64,000 nt of DNA, from NCBI RefSeq assembly GCF_002097715.1, contig NZ_CP020737.1, positions 2,914,001-2,978,000 of the forward strand, given 5' to 3'. Both the position numbers and the translations under genes were made by a program. Shown here one piece after another: positions 7,912-16,828 of the stretch (its first letter is position 1; each line of letters begins with the position of its first letter). The notes under the pieces were generated by a model, which saw only the letters and a program-made list of their open reading frames with translations, was not told where the DNA came from and ran no database searches. This stretch comes from Burkholderia ubonensis subsp. mesacidophila (GTDB lineage Bacteria > Pseudomonadota > Gammaproteobacteria > Burkholderiales > Burkholderiaceae).

Positions 7912-9591
7912 TTACGCGTTCACCGTCTGGCGCGCCGCGTAGACGCGCTCCTTGAACGGCGCGATGCCGATGCGATCATACGTGTCGATGAAGCGCTCGC
8001 CGTCGGCGCGCGACTCGACGAACGTGTCGATCAGCTTCGCGATCACGTCCGGCACTTCCTCCGCCGAGAACGACGGGCCGATCACGCGGCCGAGGCGCGC
8101 GCCGTTGTGGCCCGTGCCCTGCTCGCCGCCGAGCGACACCTGGTACCACTCGGCGCCGTCCTTGTCGACGCCGAGGATGCCGATGTTGCCGACGTGGTGG
8201 TGGCCGCACGAGTTCATGCAACCGGAAATGTTCAGCGACAGGTCGCCGAGGTCGTACACGTAGTCGAGATCGTCGAAGCGCTGCTGGATGGCCAGCGCGA
8301 TCGGGATCGACTTCGCATTCGCGAGCGAGCAGAAGTCGCCGCCCGGGCACGCGATGATGTCGGTCAGCAGGCCGATGTTCGGCGTCGCGAAACCGGCCGC
8401 CTTCGCCTTTTCCCACACGGCGAACAGGTCGCGCTTCTTCACGTTCGCGAGGATCAGGTTCTGCTCGTGCGACACGCGCAGCTCGCCGTACGAGTAGGCG
8501 TCCGCCCAGTCGGCAACCTGTTCCATCTGCGCATCGGTCGCGTCACCCGGCGCGACGCGATGGTTCTTCAGCGACAGCGTGACGGCTGCATAGCCCGGCA
8601 CCTTGTGCGGCGCGACGTTGCGCTCGACCCAGCGCGCGAACGCCTTGTTCTCGAGCAGGTGCTGCTCGAACGACGCGTCGGTGTCGGCGAGCTTTTCGTA
8701 GACCGGCGGCTTGAAATACTGCGACACGCGGTCGAGCTCCGCCTGCGTGAGCGTCGACGGGCCGTCCTTCAGGTGCTGCCACTCTTCCTCGACCTGCTGC
8801 GCGAACTTCGCCGGCGACAGCGCCTTCACGAGAATCTTGATGCGGGCCTTGTACAGGTTGTCGCGGCGGCCGTAGCGGTTGTACACGCGCAGCACGGCTT
8901 CGCAGTAGGTCAAGAGATGCTGCCACGGTAGGTCTTCGCGAATTACCGCGCCGACGATCGGCGTGCGGCCGAGGCCGCCGCCCGCGAGGATGCTCGCGAC
9001 CACTTCGCCCTGCGCGTTCTTCTTCAGGTACACGCCGAGGTCGTGGATCTGCACGGCCGCGCGGTCGGCCTGCGAGCCCGACACCGCGATCTTGAACTTG
9101 CGCGGCAGCCAGGCGAATTCGGGGTGGAACGTCGACCACTGGCGGAGGATTTCCGACCACGGACGCGGATCGATCTCCTCGTCCTGCGCGACGCCCGCGA
9201 ACTGGTCGGCCGTGATGTTGCGGATGCAGTTGCCCGAGGTCTGGATCGCGTGCATCTGCACCGACGCGAGCTTCGCGAGGATCTCGGGCGTGTCTTCCAG
9301 CTGGACCCAGTTGAACTGGATGTTCGAGCGGGTCGAGAAGTGGCCGTAGCCGCGGTCGTGCTCGCGCGCGATGCGCGCCAGCATCCGCAGCTGGTCGCTG
9401 CGCAGGTTGCCGTACGGAATCGCGATGCGGTGCATGTATGCGTGACGCTGCATGTACAGGCCGTTCTGCAGGCGCAGCGGGCGGAACTCGTCTTCGCTCA
9501 ACTCGCCCGACAAGCGGCGGCGCACCTGATCGCGGTACTGCGCGACACGCTCGTCGACGATCGTCTGGTCGTACTGGTCGTACTGATACAT
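7912..9591 (-). CDS. cysI: Nitrite/sulfite reductase hemoprotein CysI
   Basis: Six-electron reduction of sulfite to sulfide at a siroheme-[4Fe-4S] centre. The 559-residue protein has the two cluster/siroheme motifs CPGGDFC and CMNSC in the C-terminal half and starts MYQYDQYDQTIVDERV. No flavoprotein CysJ gene accompanies it, so electrons probably come from ferredoxin or another donor. It is the first gene of the leftward sulfate operon and is divergent from cysB across 215 bases. Confidence 0.94.
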   Translation of the reverse strand: MYQYDQYDQTIVDERVAQYRDQVRRRLSGELSEDEFRPLRLQNGLYMQRHAYMHRIAIPYGNLRSDQLRMLARIAREHDRGYGHFSTRSNIQFNWVQLEDTPEILAKLASVQMHAIQTSGNCIRNITADQFAGVAQDEEIDPRPWSEILRQWSTFHPEFAWLPRKFKIAVSGSQADRAAVQIHDLGVYLKKNAQGEVVASILAGGGLGRTPIVGAVIREDLPWQHLLTYCEAVLRVYNRYGRRDNLYKARIKILVKALSPAKFAQQVEEEWQHLKDGPSTLTQAELDRVSQYFKPPVYEKLADTDASFEQHLLENKAFARWVERNVAPHKVPGYAAVTLSLKNHRVAPGDATDAQMEQVADWADAYSYGELRVSHEQNLILANVKKRDLFAVWEKAKAAGFATPNIGLLTDIIACPGGDFCSLANAKSIPIALAIQQRFDDLDYVYDLGDLSLNISGCMNSCGHHHVGNIGILGVDKDGAEWYQVSLGGEQGTGHNGARLGRVIGPSFSAEEVPDVIAKLIDTFVESRADGERFIDTYDRIGIAPFKERVYAARQTVNA

Positions 9592-9806
9592 TCGGGGACC
9601 CCAGGGTTTTCGTGTTGACTGCGCGACGTCCTAGCCACGTCGCGCCCGAATCTCCGTTTCGCCGCCGCGCCCGGCCATCCGCGGGCCGGTGGATTGCTAA
9701 TGACGAAAACAGATATCCATATTTGAAAAACTCCGGTGAATCGTAATAAACTCCCCTTATATTTCAAACGACTAAAAAATTCTGTTGATATGCGGAAGGG
9801 TTATAA
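9592..9806. promoter_or_regulatory. cysI-cysB divergent control region
   Basis: An AT-rich stretch (about 9700-9800) in GC-rich surroundings. On the minus strand TTGAAA (9767-9762), 16 bases, then TACGAT (9745-9740) form a plausible sigma70 promoter for the cys operon with a leader of about 140 bases. CysB-type regulators usually bind such regions, but no operator can be defined by eye. Confidence 0.55.
9697..9720 (-). CDS. Possible 7-residue upstream ORF before cysI
   Basis: A tiny open frame (MDICFRH, then stop) lies in the predicted cysI leader, 106 bases before the cysI start. A GGAG sequence sits ten bases before its ATG. It contains one Cys codon (TGT). This may be chance; there is no terminator or antiterminator structure to go with it. 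Confidence 0.2.
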   Translation of the reverse strand: MDICFRH

Positions 9807-10748
9807 ATGAACCTGCACCAATTTCGCTTCGTGCGCGAGGCCGTCCGGCAGAATTTCAACCTCACCGAGGCCGCCAAGGCGCTGTACACGTCGCAGCCGG
9901 GGGTCTCGAAGGCGATCATCGAGCTGGAAGACGAGCTGGGCGTCGAGATCTTCACGCGGCACGGCAAGCGCGTGCGGTCGCTCACCGAACCGGGGCGGAT
10001 CATTCTCGCGTCGGTCGAGCGGATCCTCCAGGAGGTTGAAAGCCTGAAAAGGGTCGGAAAGGATTACGCCGCGCAGGACCAGGGCAACCTGACGATCGCG
10101 GCGACCCACACGCAGGCCCGCTACTCGCTGCCGGCCGCGATCGCCGAATTCAAGAAGCGCTTCCCGAAGGTGCACCTGTCGATCCTGCAGGGCAGCCCGA
10201 CGCAGGTCGCCGAGATGGTGATCCACGACCAGGCCGACCTCGCGATCGCGACCGAGGCGATCGCCGACTACAAGGAACTCGTGTCGCTGCCCTGCTTCCA
10301 GTGGCATCACGCGGCCGTGGTGCCCGTCGATCACCCGCTGCTGGAGCGCAAGACGCCGACGCTCGACGATCTCGCGCAGTTCCCGCTGATCACCTACGAC
10401 GACGCGTTCGCCGGCCGCAAGAAGATCAACCATGCGTTCGCGCTGCGCGGGCTGTCGCCGGACATCGTGCTCGAGGCGATCGACGCCGACGTGATCAAGA
10501 CCTACGTCGAGCTCGGCCTCGGCGTCGGGATCATGGCCGACATCGCGTTCAACCCGGAGCGCGACCGCAATCTGCGGCTGATTCCGGTTGGCCACCTGTT
10601 CGGCAGCAACGTCACGCGCGTCGCGCTCAAGCAGGGCGCGTACCTGCGCAGCTATGTATATACGCTCGTCGAGCTGCTGTCGCCGACGCTGAACCGCAAG
10701 CTGATCGAGCAGGCGCTCAAGGGCGAAGCCGAATCGTACGAGCTTTGA
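9807..10748 (+). CDS. cysB: LysR-type regulator CysB
   Basis: Transcription factor for sulfur assimilation. The 313-residue protein has an N-terminal winged helix-turn-helix (about 1-60, with NLTEAAKALYTSQPGVSKAI) and a periplasmic-binding-like effector domain (about 90-300). The N-terminus MNLHQFRFVREA is that of the CysB/Cbl group rather than other LysR proteins. Divergence from cysI supports control of that operon. Known CysB proteins sense acetylserine or sulfur compounds. The paralogue SsuR of Burkholderia is similar, so position is the main reason for choosing CysB. Confidence 0.9.
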   Translation: MNLHQFRFVREAVRQNFNLTEAAKALYTSQPGVSKAIIELEDELGVEIFTRHGKRVRSLTEPGRIILASVERILQEVESLKRVGKDYAAQDQGNLTIAATHTQARYSLPAAIAEFKKRFPKVHLSILQGSPTQVAEMVIHDQADLAIATEAIADYKELVSLPCFQWHHAAVVPVDHPLLERKTPTLDDLAQFPLITYDDAFAGRKKINHAFALRGLSPDIVLEAIDADVIKTYVELGLGVGIMADIAFNPERDRNLRLIPVGHLFGSNVTRVALKQGAYLRSYVYTLVELLSPTLNRKLIEQALKGEAESYEL

Positions 10749-10764
10749 GCGGCGTATCGCGACA

Positions 10765-10785
10765 GGGGGCGCACGCTGCGCCCCC
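10765..10785 (+). terminator. Hairpin after cysB, T-run lacking
   Basis: A perfect 9-bp GC stem with a CGC loop starts 17 bases after the cysB stop. There is no following T-run, so termination would be weak or Rho-assisted. Confidence 0.5.
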
Positions 10786-10935
10786 GGATTGCCGACGAAC
10801 CCGTCGTTTTTCGGAACGAGGGGTTTTGTCTGCGACAAGGATCACGTCGAGCTCGACCAGCGCGCGAGCATGATGGGGATCGTCCGGCACGGCGCGTTCG
10901 TCTCTATGTCGGCCCGTGGCCGGCGACCGGGCTGC

Positions 10936-10964
10936 TTGCCCGGTGCCGAGTTTTCAGCGATAAT
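10936..10964 (+). promoter_or_regulatory. Candidate sigma70 promoter of tRNA-Leu
   Basis: TTGCCC (10936-10941) and GATAAT (10959-10964) are separated by 17 bases. Transcription would begin near 10971, giving a 36-base leader before the tRNA. The rest of 10786-10935 holds no gene that can be supported. Confidence 0.5.
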
Positions 10965-11006
10965 TTGCGTTTTCGCCGCGAGCAATTGCATACGCGGTCC
11001 GGAAAA

Positions 11007-11091
11007 GCCCAGGTGGTGAAATTGGTAGACGCAGGGGACTCAAAATCCCCCGCCGCAAGGCGTGCCGGTTCGATTCCGGCCCTGGGCACCA
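11007..11091 (+). tRNA. tRNA-Leu (anticodon CAA)
   Basis: The acceptor arms GCCCAGG and CCTGGGC pair, with a long variable arm as in leucine tRNAs, the TTCGATTCC T-loop, and an encoded CCA at 11089-11091. The anticodon stem GGGGA/TCCCC encloses CTCAAAA, placing anticodon CAA, which reads UUG. No integrase or duplicated tRNA end is seen nearby, so there is no sign of island insertion here. Confidence 0.97.
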
Positions 11092-11346
11092 TCAAATCCC
11101 TTCAAAGCCTTATCAGCCAAGGCTTCCCAGCCTTCCAGCACGCGTTTCTGTGGTAATTTCAGCGGTAGTTGCCGTCCTGCGAAGCAACGCCTGGGCCCGC
11201 GCACCTTCATCCTGAAGAACCGTCGTCCGCGCGAGCGCGCCCGGCATGTCCGGCGCCGCAGCGCAAGAAAACCGTCACGATCAACCTCAAGACCTCTGAC
11301 GTTGGCCAGGCGGCCCACGCGAGGCCCGACGAGAGAAGACCCAACG

Positions 11347-12720
11347 ATGCCCAGAGATCACGGAGCGCTGCGCCGGCACGAGAAACCGCCCGCGTCGCCG
11401 GTACGCCGGTACCTCGTCGTGGCCGGTACTGCATTGATCCTGGCCGGGCTGGGATGGGTGCTCGTCGGCGTCATCCAGCCTGCGTTGCGCCATACGATCG
11501 TCATTACAACGGGCGCTGACAACGGCATCTATCGCGGCTTCGCGGATCGCTACGCCGCGATCCTCAAGCGCGACGGCATCACGCTCGATATCCGCAGCTC
11601 GTCCGGCTCGATCGAAAATTACGAGCGGTTGACGAAGCCCGACAGCGAGTACGAAGTGGGTTTCATTCAATCGGGCACGACGACGCCGAAGGAGATGGAT
11701 CACCTGCAGACCATCGCGGCCGTCTCGTACGAGCCGATCTGGGTGTTCTATCGCGGCGCCACGACTGTCAACCGGTTGTCGCAACTGCGCGGCAAACGGG
11801 TGGGCATCGGTGTGCCCGGCAGCGGACTGCTCAATGTCTCCCTTGTCCTGCTCGGCTATAGCGGCATCACTCGGGACAATACGACCCTCGATCAAGTGGA
11901 TGCGGCCACCGCCTATCGGCGCCTCGAGCACGGGGAGCTGGATGCCGCTTTTTTCATCGGCCGACCCGACGCCCCGATGCAGCAGACCTTGCTCAACAGC
12001 GACCTGAAGCTCATGAGTTTCGCGCAGGCAGACGCCCTCGCGCAGAAGTTTCCATCCCTGTCCAAGATCGTCTATCCGCGCGCCTCGACCAGCGTCGCCG
12101 ACGATCGGCCGCAGGCAGACGTCACCCTGCTGGCCGCCACGGCGCTGCTCGTCGCGAAAGACACGCTGCATCCTGCCTTCGTCTATCTGCTGCTTGAGGT
12201 CGCCAAAGTGGTCCACGGCCACGAGGACTACTTCACGCCGATCGGCACGTTCCCCAACCTGAATACCGAGGAATTTCCGATTGCGGACGAAAGCACGCGC
12301 TACTTCAAGTCCGGCCGCCCCTTCCTGCAGCGCTACCTGCCATTCTGGCTGGCCAGCTTTATCGAACGACGCCTGCTCGTCCTGGTTCCTTTCGCGGCGT
12401 TGCTCCTTGCCCTGTTGCAGGCATTGCCACGCATGGTGGAGGCGCATTTGAAGAAGCGGCTGCTGATCTGCTACGGGGAGCTCAAACTGCTGGATGACGA
12501 AATCTGGGCCGACCGGCAGCCAAGCCGCGAGCAGATCGCGCGCTGGAACCAGGAAATCGATGACATCGATGCGCACGCCAGTCAGATGCGAATGCCGAAG
12601 CGCTATTTTCGGGACCTGTACGCGCTCAAGCAGGCGATCGGCGTCGTAAGAGAGCACATTTCCACCGAAATCAAACGCCCCTCCTCCGCTGCCACTGCGC
12701 GCGGCACTGAAAGACAGTGA
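11347..12720 (+). CDS. Membrane-anchored TAXI-family (TRAP) solute-binding protein
   Basis: A 457-residue protein of the TAXI group of TRAP-transporter solute receptors. It has an N-terminal membrane anchor (about 20-40), a periplasmic binding domain with typical blocks such as TTGADNGIYRGFADRYA and RGKRVGIGVPGSG, a second membrane helix near residues 340-362, and a cytoplasmic helical tail of about 95 residues. No TRAP permease gene is adjacent, so it is an orphan. A GAGAAGA SD lies seven bases before ATG 11347. The ligand is unknown; a sensor role is as likely as transport. Confidence 0.85.
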   Translation: MPRDHGALRRHEKPPASPVRRYLVVAGTALILAGLGWVLVGVIQPALRHTIVITTGADNGIYRGFADRYAAILKRDGITLDIRSSSGSIENYERLTKPDSEYEVGFIQSGTTTPKEMDHLQTIAAVSYEPIWVFYRGATTVNRLSQLRGKRVGIGVPGSGLLNVSLVLLGYSGITRDNTTLDQVDAATAYRRLEHGELDAAFFIGRPDAPMQQTLLNSDLKLMSFAQADALAQKFPSLSKIVYPRASTSVADDRPQADVTLLAATALLVAKDTLHPAFVYLLLEVAKVVHGHEDYFTPIGTFPNLNTEEFPIADESTRYFKSGRPFLQRYLPFWLASFIERRLLVLVPFAALLLALLQALPRMVEAHLKKRLLICYGELKLLDDEIWADRQPSREQIARWNQEIDDIDAHASQMRMPKRYFRDLYALKQAIGVVREHISTEIKRPSSAATARGTERQ

Positions 12721-12800
12721 CGTCCCAGGCGCTCGCAGCGCAACGCACCGGCTTGCCCGATAGTCCAAGCAACAGGCACAACGCAGCACGGAGGCGGCCT

Positions 12801-12968
12801 ATGTCCCTGCGAGCAACTTCGAAACGGATCTGCGCGGGTATGCTGGCATCCGCGCTCTGGTTCGCGCTGTACGGCTGCGACATCCTGAGCCAGCCTCCCG
12901 TGCCGGACTGGCCGGGCCCGCACGCCCCGTATCCGTTCCCGGACAACGTCCCGCATCGCACCGAATGA
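12801..12968 (+). CDS. Small putative lipoprotein
   Basis: A 55-residue protein with a basic N-terminus, a short hydrophobic stretch and a lipobox-like LYGC, then a Pro-rich tail (DWPGPHAPYPFPDN). GGAGG lies six bases before ATG 12801, which is why this start is chosen over an upstream in-frame start at 12717 that overlaps the TAXI gene. It follows the TAXI gene closely and may be cotranscribed. I do not recognise a family; function unknown. Confidence 0.6.
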   Translation: MSLRATSKRICAGMLASALWFALYGCDILSQPPVPDWPGPHAPYPFPDNVPHRTE

Positions 12969-13002
12969 GCGCGCGGCGCACGCGCCTGCCGCATTACGCC
13001 GG

Positions 13003-13923
13003 TCAGCCGCCGTGCGCCCGCTCCTCCAGCGCATCGCCCATCAACTCCGCGAACCAATCGACGAACGCATTGAGCCGGCGCGACCGGTGCCGGCGGTGCG
13101 GATACACCGCCGACACATCCATCGGCGCGGCCCGGTGGCCCGGCATCACCTCGACGAGCGCACCGCCGGCAAGCAGATGCGCGACGTCGAAGCGCGGAAT
13201 CTGGATCAGTCCCATCCCCGCGATGCAGCTTGCGATGTAGGTCTCCGCGTTGTTGACGATCACGCGGCTCGGCAGTGCGAACTGACGCGTCGCGCCGTGC
13301 TCGCACACTTCCCACGGCAGCTCGCGCCCCGTCGTCGGCGATGCGTAGCCGACCGCATGGTACCCGTGCGCGAGCGCATCGGGATGCTCGGGCACGCCGC
13401 ATTCGCGCAGGTAGCCGGGGCTCGCGCAGTTGATCAGCACGAATTGCCCGAGCGACCGCACGACGAGGCTGCTGTCCGCGAGCCGCCCGACCCGGATCGC
13501 GCAGTCGACGCCCTCCTGCACGAGGTCAATGGAGCGGTCGGTGGAGCCGAGCGCCAGCTGCAGCTTCGGATGACGCCGGAACAGCGACGGCAGCGCGGGC
13601 GCGATCACGCGGCGCGCGATCCGGCTCGGCACGTCGACGTTGAGCCGCCCGACCACGTCCCGGTCGCGGCCGTGAAACAGGCGGTCGAGCTCGTCGGCCT
13701 CGGCGAGCAGGCGCCGGCCGCGCTCGAGCAGCAGCGCGCCGTCGGCGGTCAGCTGCACCTGCCGCGTCGTGCGATGCAGCAGCCGCGTGCCGAGGCCCGC
13801 CTCGAGCTGCTGGACGGCCGCCGACACGGTCGCGCGCGGCACGTCGAGCGCACGCGCCGCCTTGATGAAGCTGCCCATCTCGGCAACCTGAAGGAAGATC
13901 CTGACCTGGTCCAGCTTGTCCAT
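13003..13923 (-). CDS. LysR-family transcriptional regulator
   Basis: A 306-residue regulator with the LysR helix-turn-helix (GSFIKAARALDVPRATVSAAVQQLE, here in two blocks at about 18-42) and effector domain. The variant motif, with VPRATVS, is that of the subgroup that often controls a nearby oxidoreductase gene. ATG 13923 is chosen because it begins the HTH domain; the frame stays open upstream. The SDR gene lies upstream on the same strand, 138 bases away, and is a candidate target. The inducer is unknown. Confidence 0.9.
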   Translation of the reverse strand: MDKLDQVRIFLQVAEMGSFIKAARALDVPRATVSAAVQQLEAGLGTRLLHRTTRQVQLTADGALLLERGRRLLAEADELDRLFHGRDRDVVGRLNVDVPSRIARRVIAPALPSLFRRHPKLQLALGSTDRSIDLVQEGVDCAIRVGRLADSSLVVRSLGQFVLINCASPGYLRECGVPEHPDALAHGYHAVGYASPTTGRELPWEVCEHGATRQFALPSRVIVNNAETYIASCIAGMGLIQIPRFDVAHLLAGGALVEVMPGHRAAPMDVSAVYPHRRHRSRRLNAFVDWFAELMGDALEERAHGG

Positions 13924-14061
13924 CGGCAAGAAGCGTAGGTTCGAACTGCCGCCGTCGTCCGGCGTGCCGGATGCGAAAAAGGCGCGCGGCCGTGATGCCC
14001 GCGCGCCTGTCCATTGTCCACGCAAACCGGCCATTGCGGTGCGCGGCTCCCCCCCGGCCGA

Positions 14062-14835
14062 TTACTTGGTCGTATAGCCGCCGTTGATCAGGATCGTCTG
14101 GCCCGTGATCCACCAGCCGTCGGTCACGAGGTGGCGGATGAACGGCACGACGTCCTCGACGTCGGTCAGGCCGGTCTTGCTGAACGGCGACAGCGCGGCC
14201 GCCGTCTTGTGGTACGCAACCGCGTCGGCGCCTTCGGCCGGATAGAAGAACGGCGTGTCCATCGGGCCCGGCCCGACGGCCGTCACCGAAATCCCGCGCG
14301 CGCCGTACTCCTTCGCCGCCGCGCGCGTGAAGTGCTCGACCGGTGCCTTCGCGCCCTCGTAAGCGGCGTAGAACGGCGTGAACGCGCCGAGCAGCGACGT
14401 CACGAGCGTGACGAGCTTGCCGTGATCCTCGAGATGCCGCCCCGCTTCCTTGATGAAGAAGAACGCCGACTTGCTGTTGACCGCGAACATCTCGTCGTAT
14501 TCGGCTTCGGTGATCTCGGTGATCGGCTTCTTCAGCACCTTGCCGACGGTGTTGATCGCGATGTCGATCCTGCCGAAGCGCTGCTTCACCGCGTCGAACA
14601 GCTGCTCGACCGCGCCGGCCGTCGTCAGGTCGGCCTGGAACGTTGCGGCGTCGGCGCCCGCCGCCCGCACCGCGGCGGCCGTTTCCTCGGCCTGCGGCTG
14701 CGTCGCCGCGCTGTTGTAATGGATCGCCACCGCCTTCGCGCCGTGGCCCGCCAGGTCCCGCGCGATCAACCCACCGAGGTTCTTGGCGCCGCCCGCGATC
14801 AGGACGACCTTGTCTGCTAGCGTGTGAGTGGCCAC
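14062..14835 (-). CDS. SDR family oxidoreductase
   Basis: A 257-residue classical short-chain dehydrogenase. The Gly-rich nucleotide motif is GGAKNLGG at 15-22, and the catalytic Ser147, Tyr159 and Lys163 (YEGAK) have normal spacing. The C-terminus has the usual ITGQTILINGGY. The substrate cannot be told; FabG-like enzymes and sugar or ketone reductases look alike. A LysR gene lies just downstream on the same strand. Confidence 0.9.
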   Translation of the reverse strand: MATHTLADKVVLIAGGAKNLGGLIARDLAGHGAKAVAIHYNSAATQPQAEETAAAVRAAGADAATFQADLTTAGAVEQLFDAVKQRFGRIDIAINTVGKVLKKPITEITEAEYDEMFAVNSKSAFFFIKEAGRHLEDHGKLVTLVTSLLGAFTPFYAAYEGAKAPVEHFTRAAAKEYGARGISVTAVGPGPMDTPFFYPAEGADAVAYHKTAAALSPFSKTGLTDVEDVVPFIRHLVTDGWWITGQTILINGGYTTK

Positions 14836-14955
14836 GGTTGACTCCTTTCTCGTTGAACGAAGCTCCGAGTGTAGGCAGGTCCGCGGCGCCGGTCAGCCGG
14901 TCGAGGCTGGATGGATTGTCCAGAAATTCAAGCCAATCCGGCGACGTCGATCACA

Positions 14956-15453
14956 TCACGCGTGCCGCTCGGCGTCGATCCTGCCGAGCAGCCACTGCAT
15001 CCCGGCCAGGTGCTGCTGATCGTGGCTGCACAGGTAATGGACGAGCCCGCGCACCGTCAACGCGCCGTAGCCGTCGAATTCGCCGGTGCGGGCCAGTTGG
15101 GCCGGCGTGAGGCGCGACACGATGTCGACCGTCCGGCGCCGGGCGTCGCGAAACGCGGCGAGCACGTCGGACGCGCCGGCATCGTCGTAGCGCCGCTCGA
15201 CCGCGAGCGCATCGCTGTCGAGCGACACGAGCAGCGGCCGATCTTCTTCGAGCATCCGGCGCAAGCGCACGTGATACCCGTCGATCTCGATGTCCCGCAC
15301 ATGGCAAAGCTGCCCGAGCGGCGAAAACCGTTCGCTCGGAATGCCCTCCCAGTCGCCGGGCGTCCAGCGTGCGTACCCGTCGGGCACCGCCGCGTAATGG
15401 GCTTCGAGCAGCCGGGGAAAATCGGCGAGTGCGTCAAGCGTCGTCGGGTTCAT
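14956..15453 (-). CDS. DinB family protein
   Basis: A 165-residue four-helix protein of the DinB/YfiT fold. The metal triad is visible as His51 (QLCHVRD), His144 and His148 (SHDQQH). Members include thiol-dependent transferases and stress-related proteins of unknown activity. ATG 15453 begins the domain; the ORF is open further upstream. It lies 53 bases from copC on the same strand, but no functional link is known. Confidence 0.85.
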   Translation of the reverse strand: MNPTTLDALADFPRLLEAHYAAVPDGYARWTPGDWEGIPSERFSPLGQLCHVRDIEIDGYHVRLRRMLEEDRPLLVSLDSDALAVERRYDDAGASDVLAAFRDARRRTVDIVSRLTPAQLARTGEFDGYGALTVRGLVHYLCSHDQQHLAGMQWLLGRIDAERHA

Positions 15454-15506
15454 GCGAGCGTCTCCGTATCGAATGCGGGGCAGCGGCCGTCGCCCCGCCA
15501 CCGCGG

Positions 15507-15881
15507 TCATTTCACGCTGAAGCGGTACGTGCCTTGCGTGCGGTGCCCGTCCGTCGCGACGGCCACCCATTTGACGGTATAGCCGCCCGCCCCGAGCGCG
15601 GACAGCGGCACCGTCATCCGCTTGCGGTTCGCGGCGTCGATGTTCGCCTTGCCGTCCGACACCGTCTTGCCGGCGCCGTCGACCACGATGATCGAGCTGA
15701 AGGCCGGCTCGAGCGGCTCGGTGAAGTCGAGCGCGACGGCGGTCGGCGCGGCGGCCAGCGCGGCGTTGGCCGCCGGATCGGTTTTCGCCGGCCGCGCATG
15801 CGCGAACGCGGCGGTCGACACGGTCGCGGCGAGTGCGACGGCGGCCGCCTTGCGGCCCAGGGAGAGCAGATCGAAGGTCAT
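15507..15881 (-). CDS. copC: Periplasmic copper-binding protein CopC
   Basis: A 124-residue periplasmic beta-sandwich protein that binds Cu(II). The signal peptide (about 1-27, cleaved before HARP) leaves His28 as first residue of the mature protein, the usual Cu ligand, and Asp111 and His113 in ATDGHRTQG complete the Cu(II) site. Met-rich Cu(I) ligands are few. No copD gene follows, so it may act as a copper scavenger rather than part of an importer. No clear SD precedes ATG 15881. Confidence 0.88.
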   Translation of the reverse strand: MTFDLLSLGRKAAAVALAATVSTAAFAHARPAKTDPAANAALAAAPTAVALDFTEPLEPAFSSIIVVDGAGKTVSDGKANIDAANRKRMTVPLSALGAGGYTVKWVAVATDGHRTQGTYRFSVK

Positions 15882-16005
15882 GTTCTTGTTCGTGATGAAG
15901 GATCGGATGCCGGGGGGCGCAAGCCGCCCGCGGCGCTCCGGCAGCTTACCAGCGCGCGCGCCGTCGTGCCGGGAACCGGGCGCCGCTTGATAGAATGCGC
16001 GCGCT

Positions 16006-16722
16006 ATGGATCTCGAAAGCATTCTCTTCACCCAGGGCTTCGGCTCGCGCCGCCAGTGCCGCGGCCTCGTCGAGGCCGCGCGCGTCGCGGTTGCCGGCGC
16101 GCCCTGCACCGACCCCGACGCCGAATTCGACACCGCCGGCCTGGTCTTTTCGGTCGACGGCGTCGCGTGGCCGTTCCACGCGCGCGCGTACCTCGCGCTC
16201 AACAAGCCGGCCGGCTACGAGTGCTCGCGCGATCCGCAGCATCATTCGAGCGTGTTCAGCCTGTTGCCGCCGCCGCTCGTCGCGCGCGGCGTGCAGTGCG
16301 TCGGCCGCCTCGACCAGGACACGACCGGCCTGCTGCTGCTGTCCGACGACGGCCAGTTCGTGCACACGTACACGTCGCCGAAGCGCAAGGTGCCGAAGAC
16401 CTACGTCGCGACCGTACGCCACCCGCTCGACGACGCGCAGCTGCACGCGCTGCGCACGGGCGTCCGGCTGCACGGCGAGCCGAAGCCGATCGCCGCGGTC
16501 GCGGCCGACGCGCGCGACGCGCACGTGCTCGCGCTGACCGTGCTCGAAGGCAAATATCATCAGGTGAAACGGATGGTCGCGGCCGCGAGCAATCGCGTGG
16601 AGGCGCTGCACCGCGAAAGCATCGGCGGATTCGCGCTGCCGGCCGACCTCGAGCCGGGCGCCTGGCGCTGGTTGAGCGAAGCCGACCTGGCGTCGCTGCG
16701 CAATACCGTCAAAACCCTGTAA
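16006..16722 (+). CDS. rsuA: 16S rRNA pseudouridine synthase, RsuA type
   Basis: Isomerises a uridine in rRNA, probably U516 of 16S rRNA. The 238-residue protein has an N-terminal S4-like RNA-binding segment (about 1-45) and the catalytic motif GRLDQDTTGLLLLSDDG with Asp103. The later motif GKYHQVKRMVAA is typical of RsuA rather than RluE. It stands alone between the divergent copC gene and a small membrane protein gene. Confidence 0.88.
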   Translation: MDLESILFTQGFGSRRQCRGLVEAARVAVAGAPCTDPDAEFDTAGLVFSVDGVAWPFHARAYLALNKPAGYECSRDPQHHSSVFSLLPPPLVARGVQCVGRLDQDTTGLLLLSDDGQFVHTYTSPKRKVPKTYVATVRHPLDDAQLHALRTGVRLHGEPKPIAAVAADARDAHVLALTVLEGKYHQVKRMVAAASNRVEALHRESIGGFALPADLEPGAWRWLSEADLASLRNTVKTL

Positions 16723-16828
16723 GGGAAAATCCGCACGACCGTTCGACGATCGGCCGCGCGGCAGCCGCCCGATCCCCCGCTATACTCGAATTACAAGCTG
16801 TTACGAGCAGCGATGCTGGGGAGACATC

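Noticed and set aside
11007..12968. A genomic island inserted at tRNA-Leu
   Set aside because: No integrase, no duplicated tRNA 3' end and no change in base composition were seen; only the accessory nature of the TAXI gene hinted at it.
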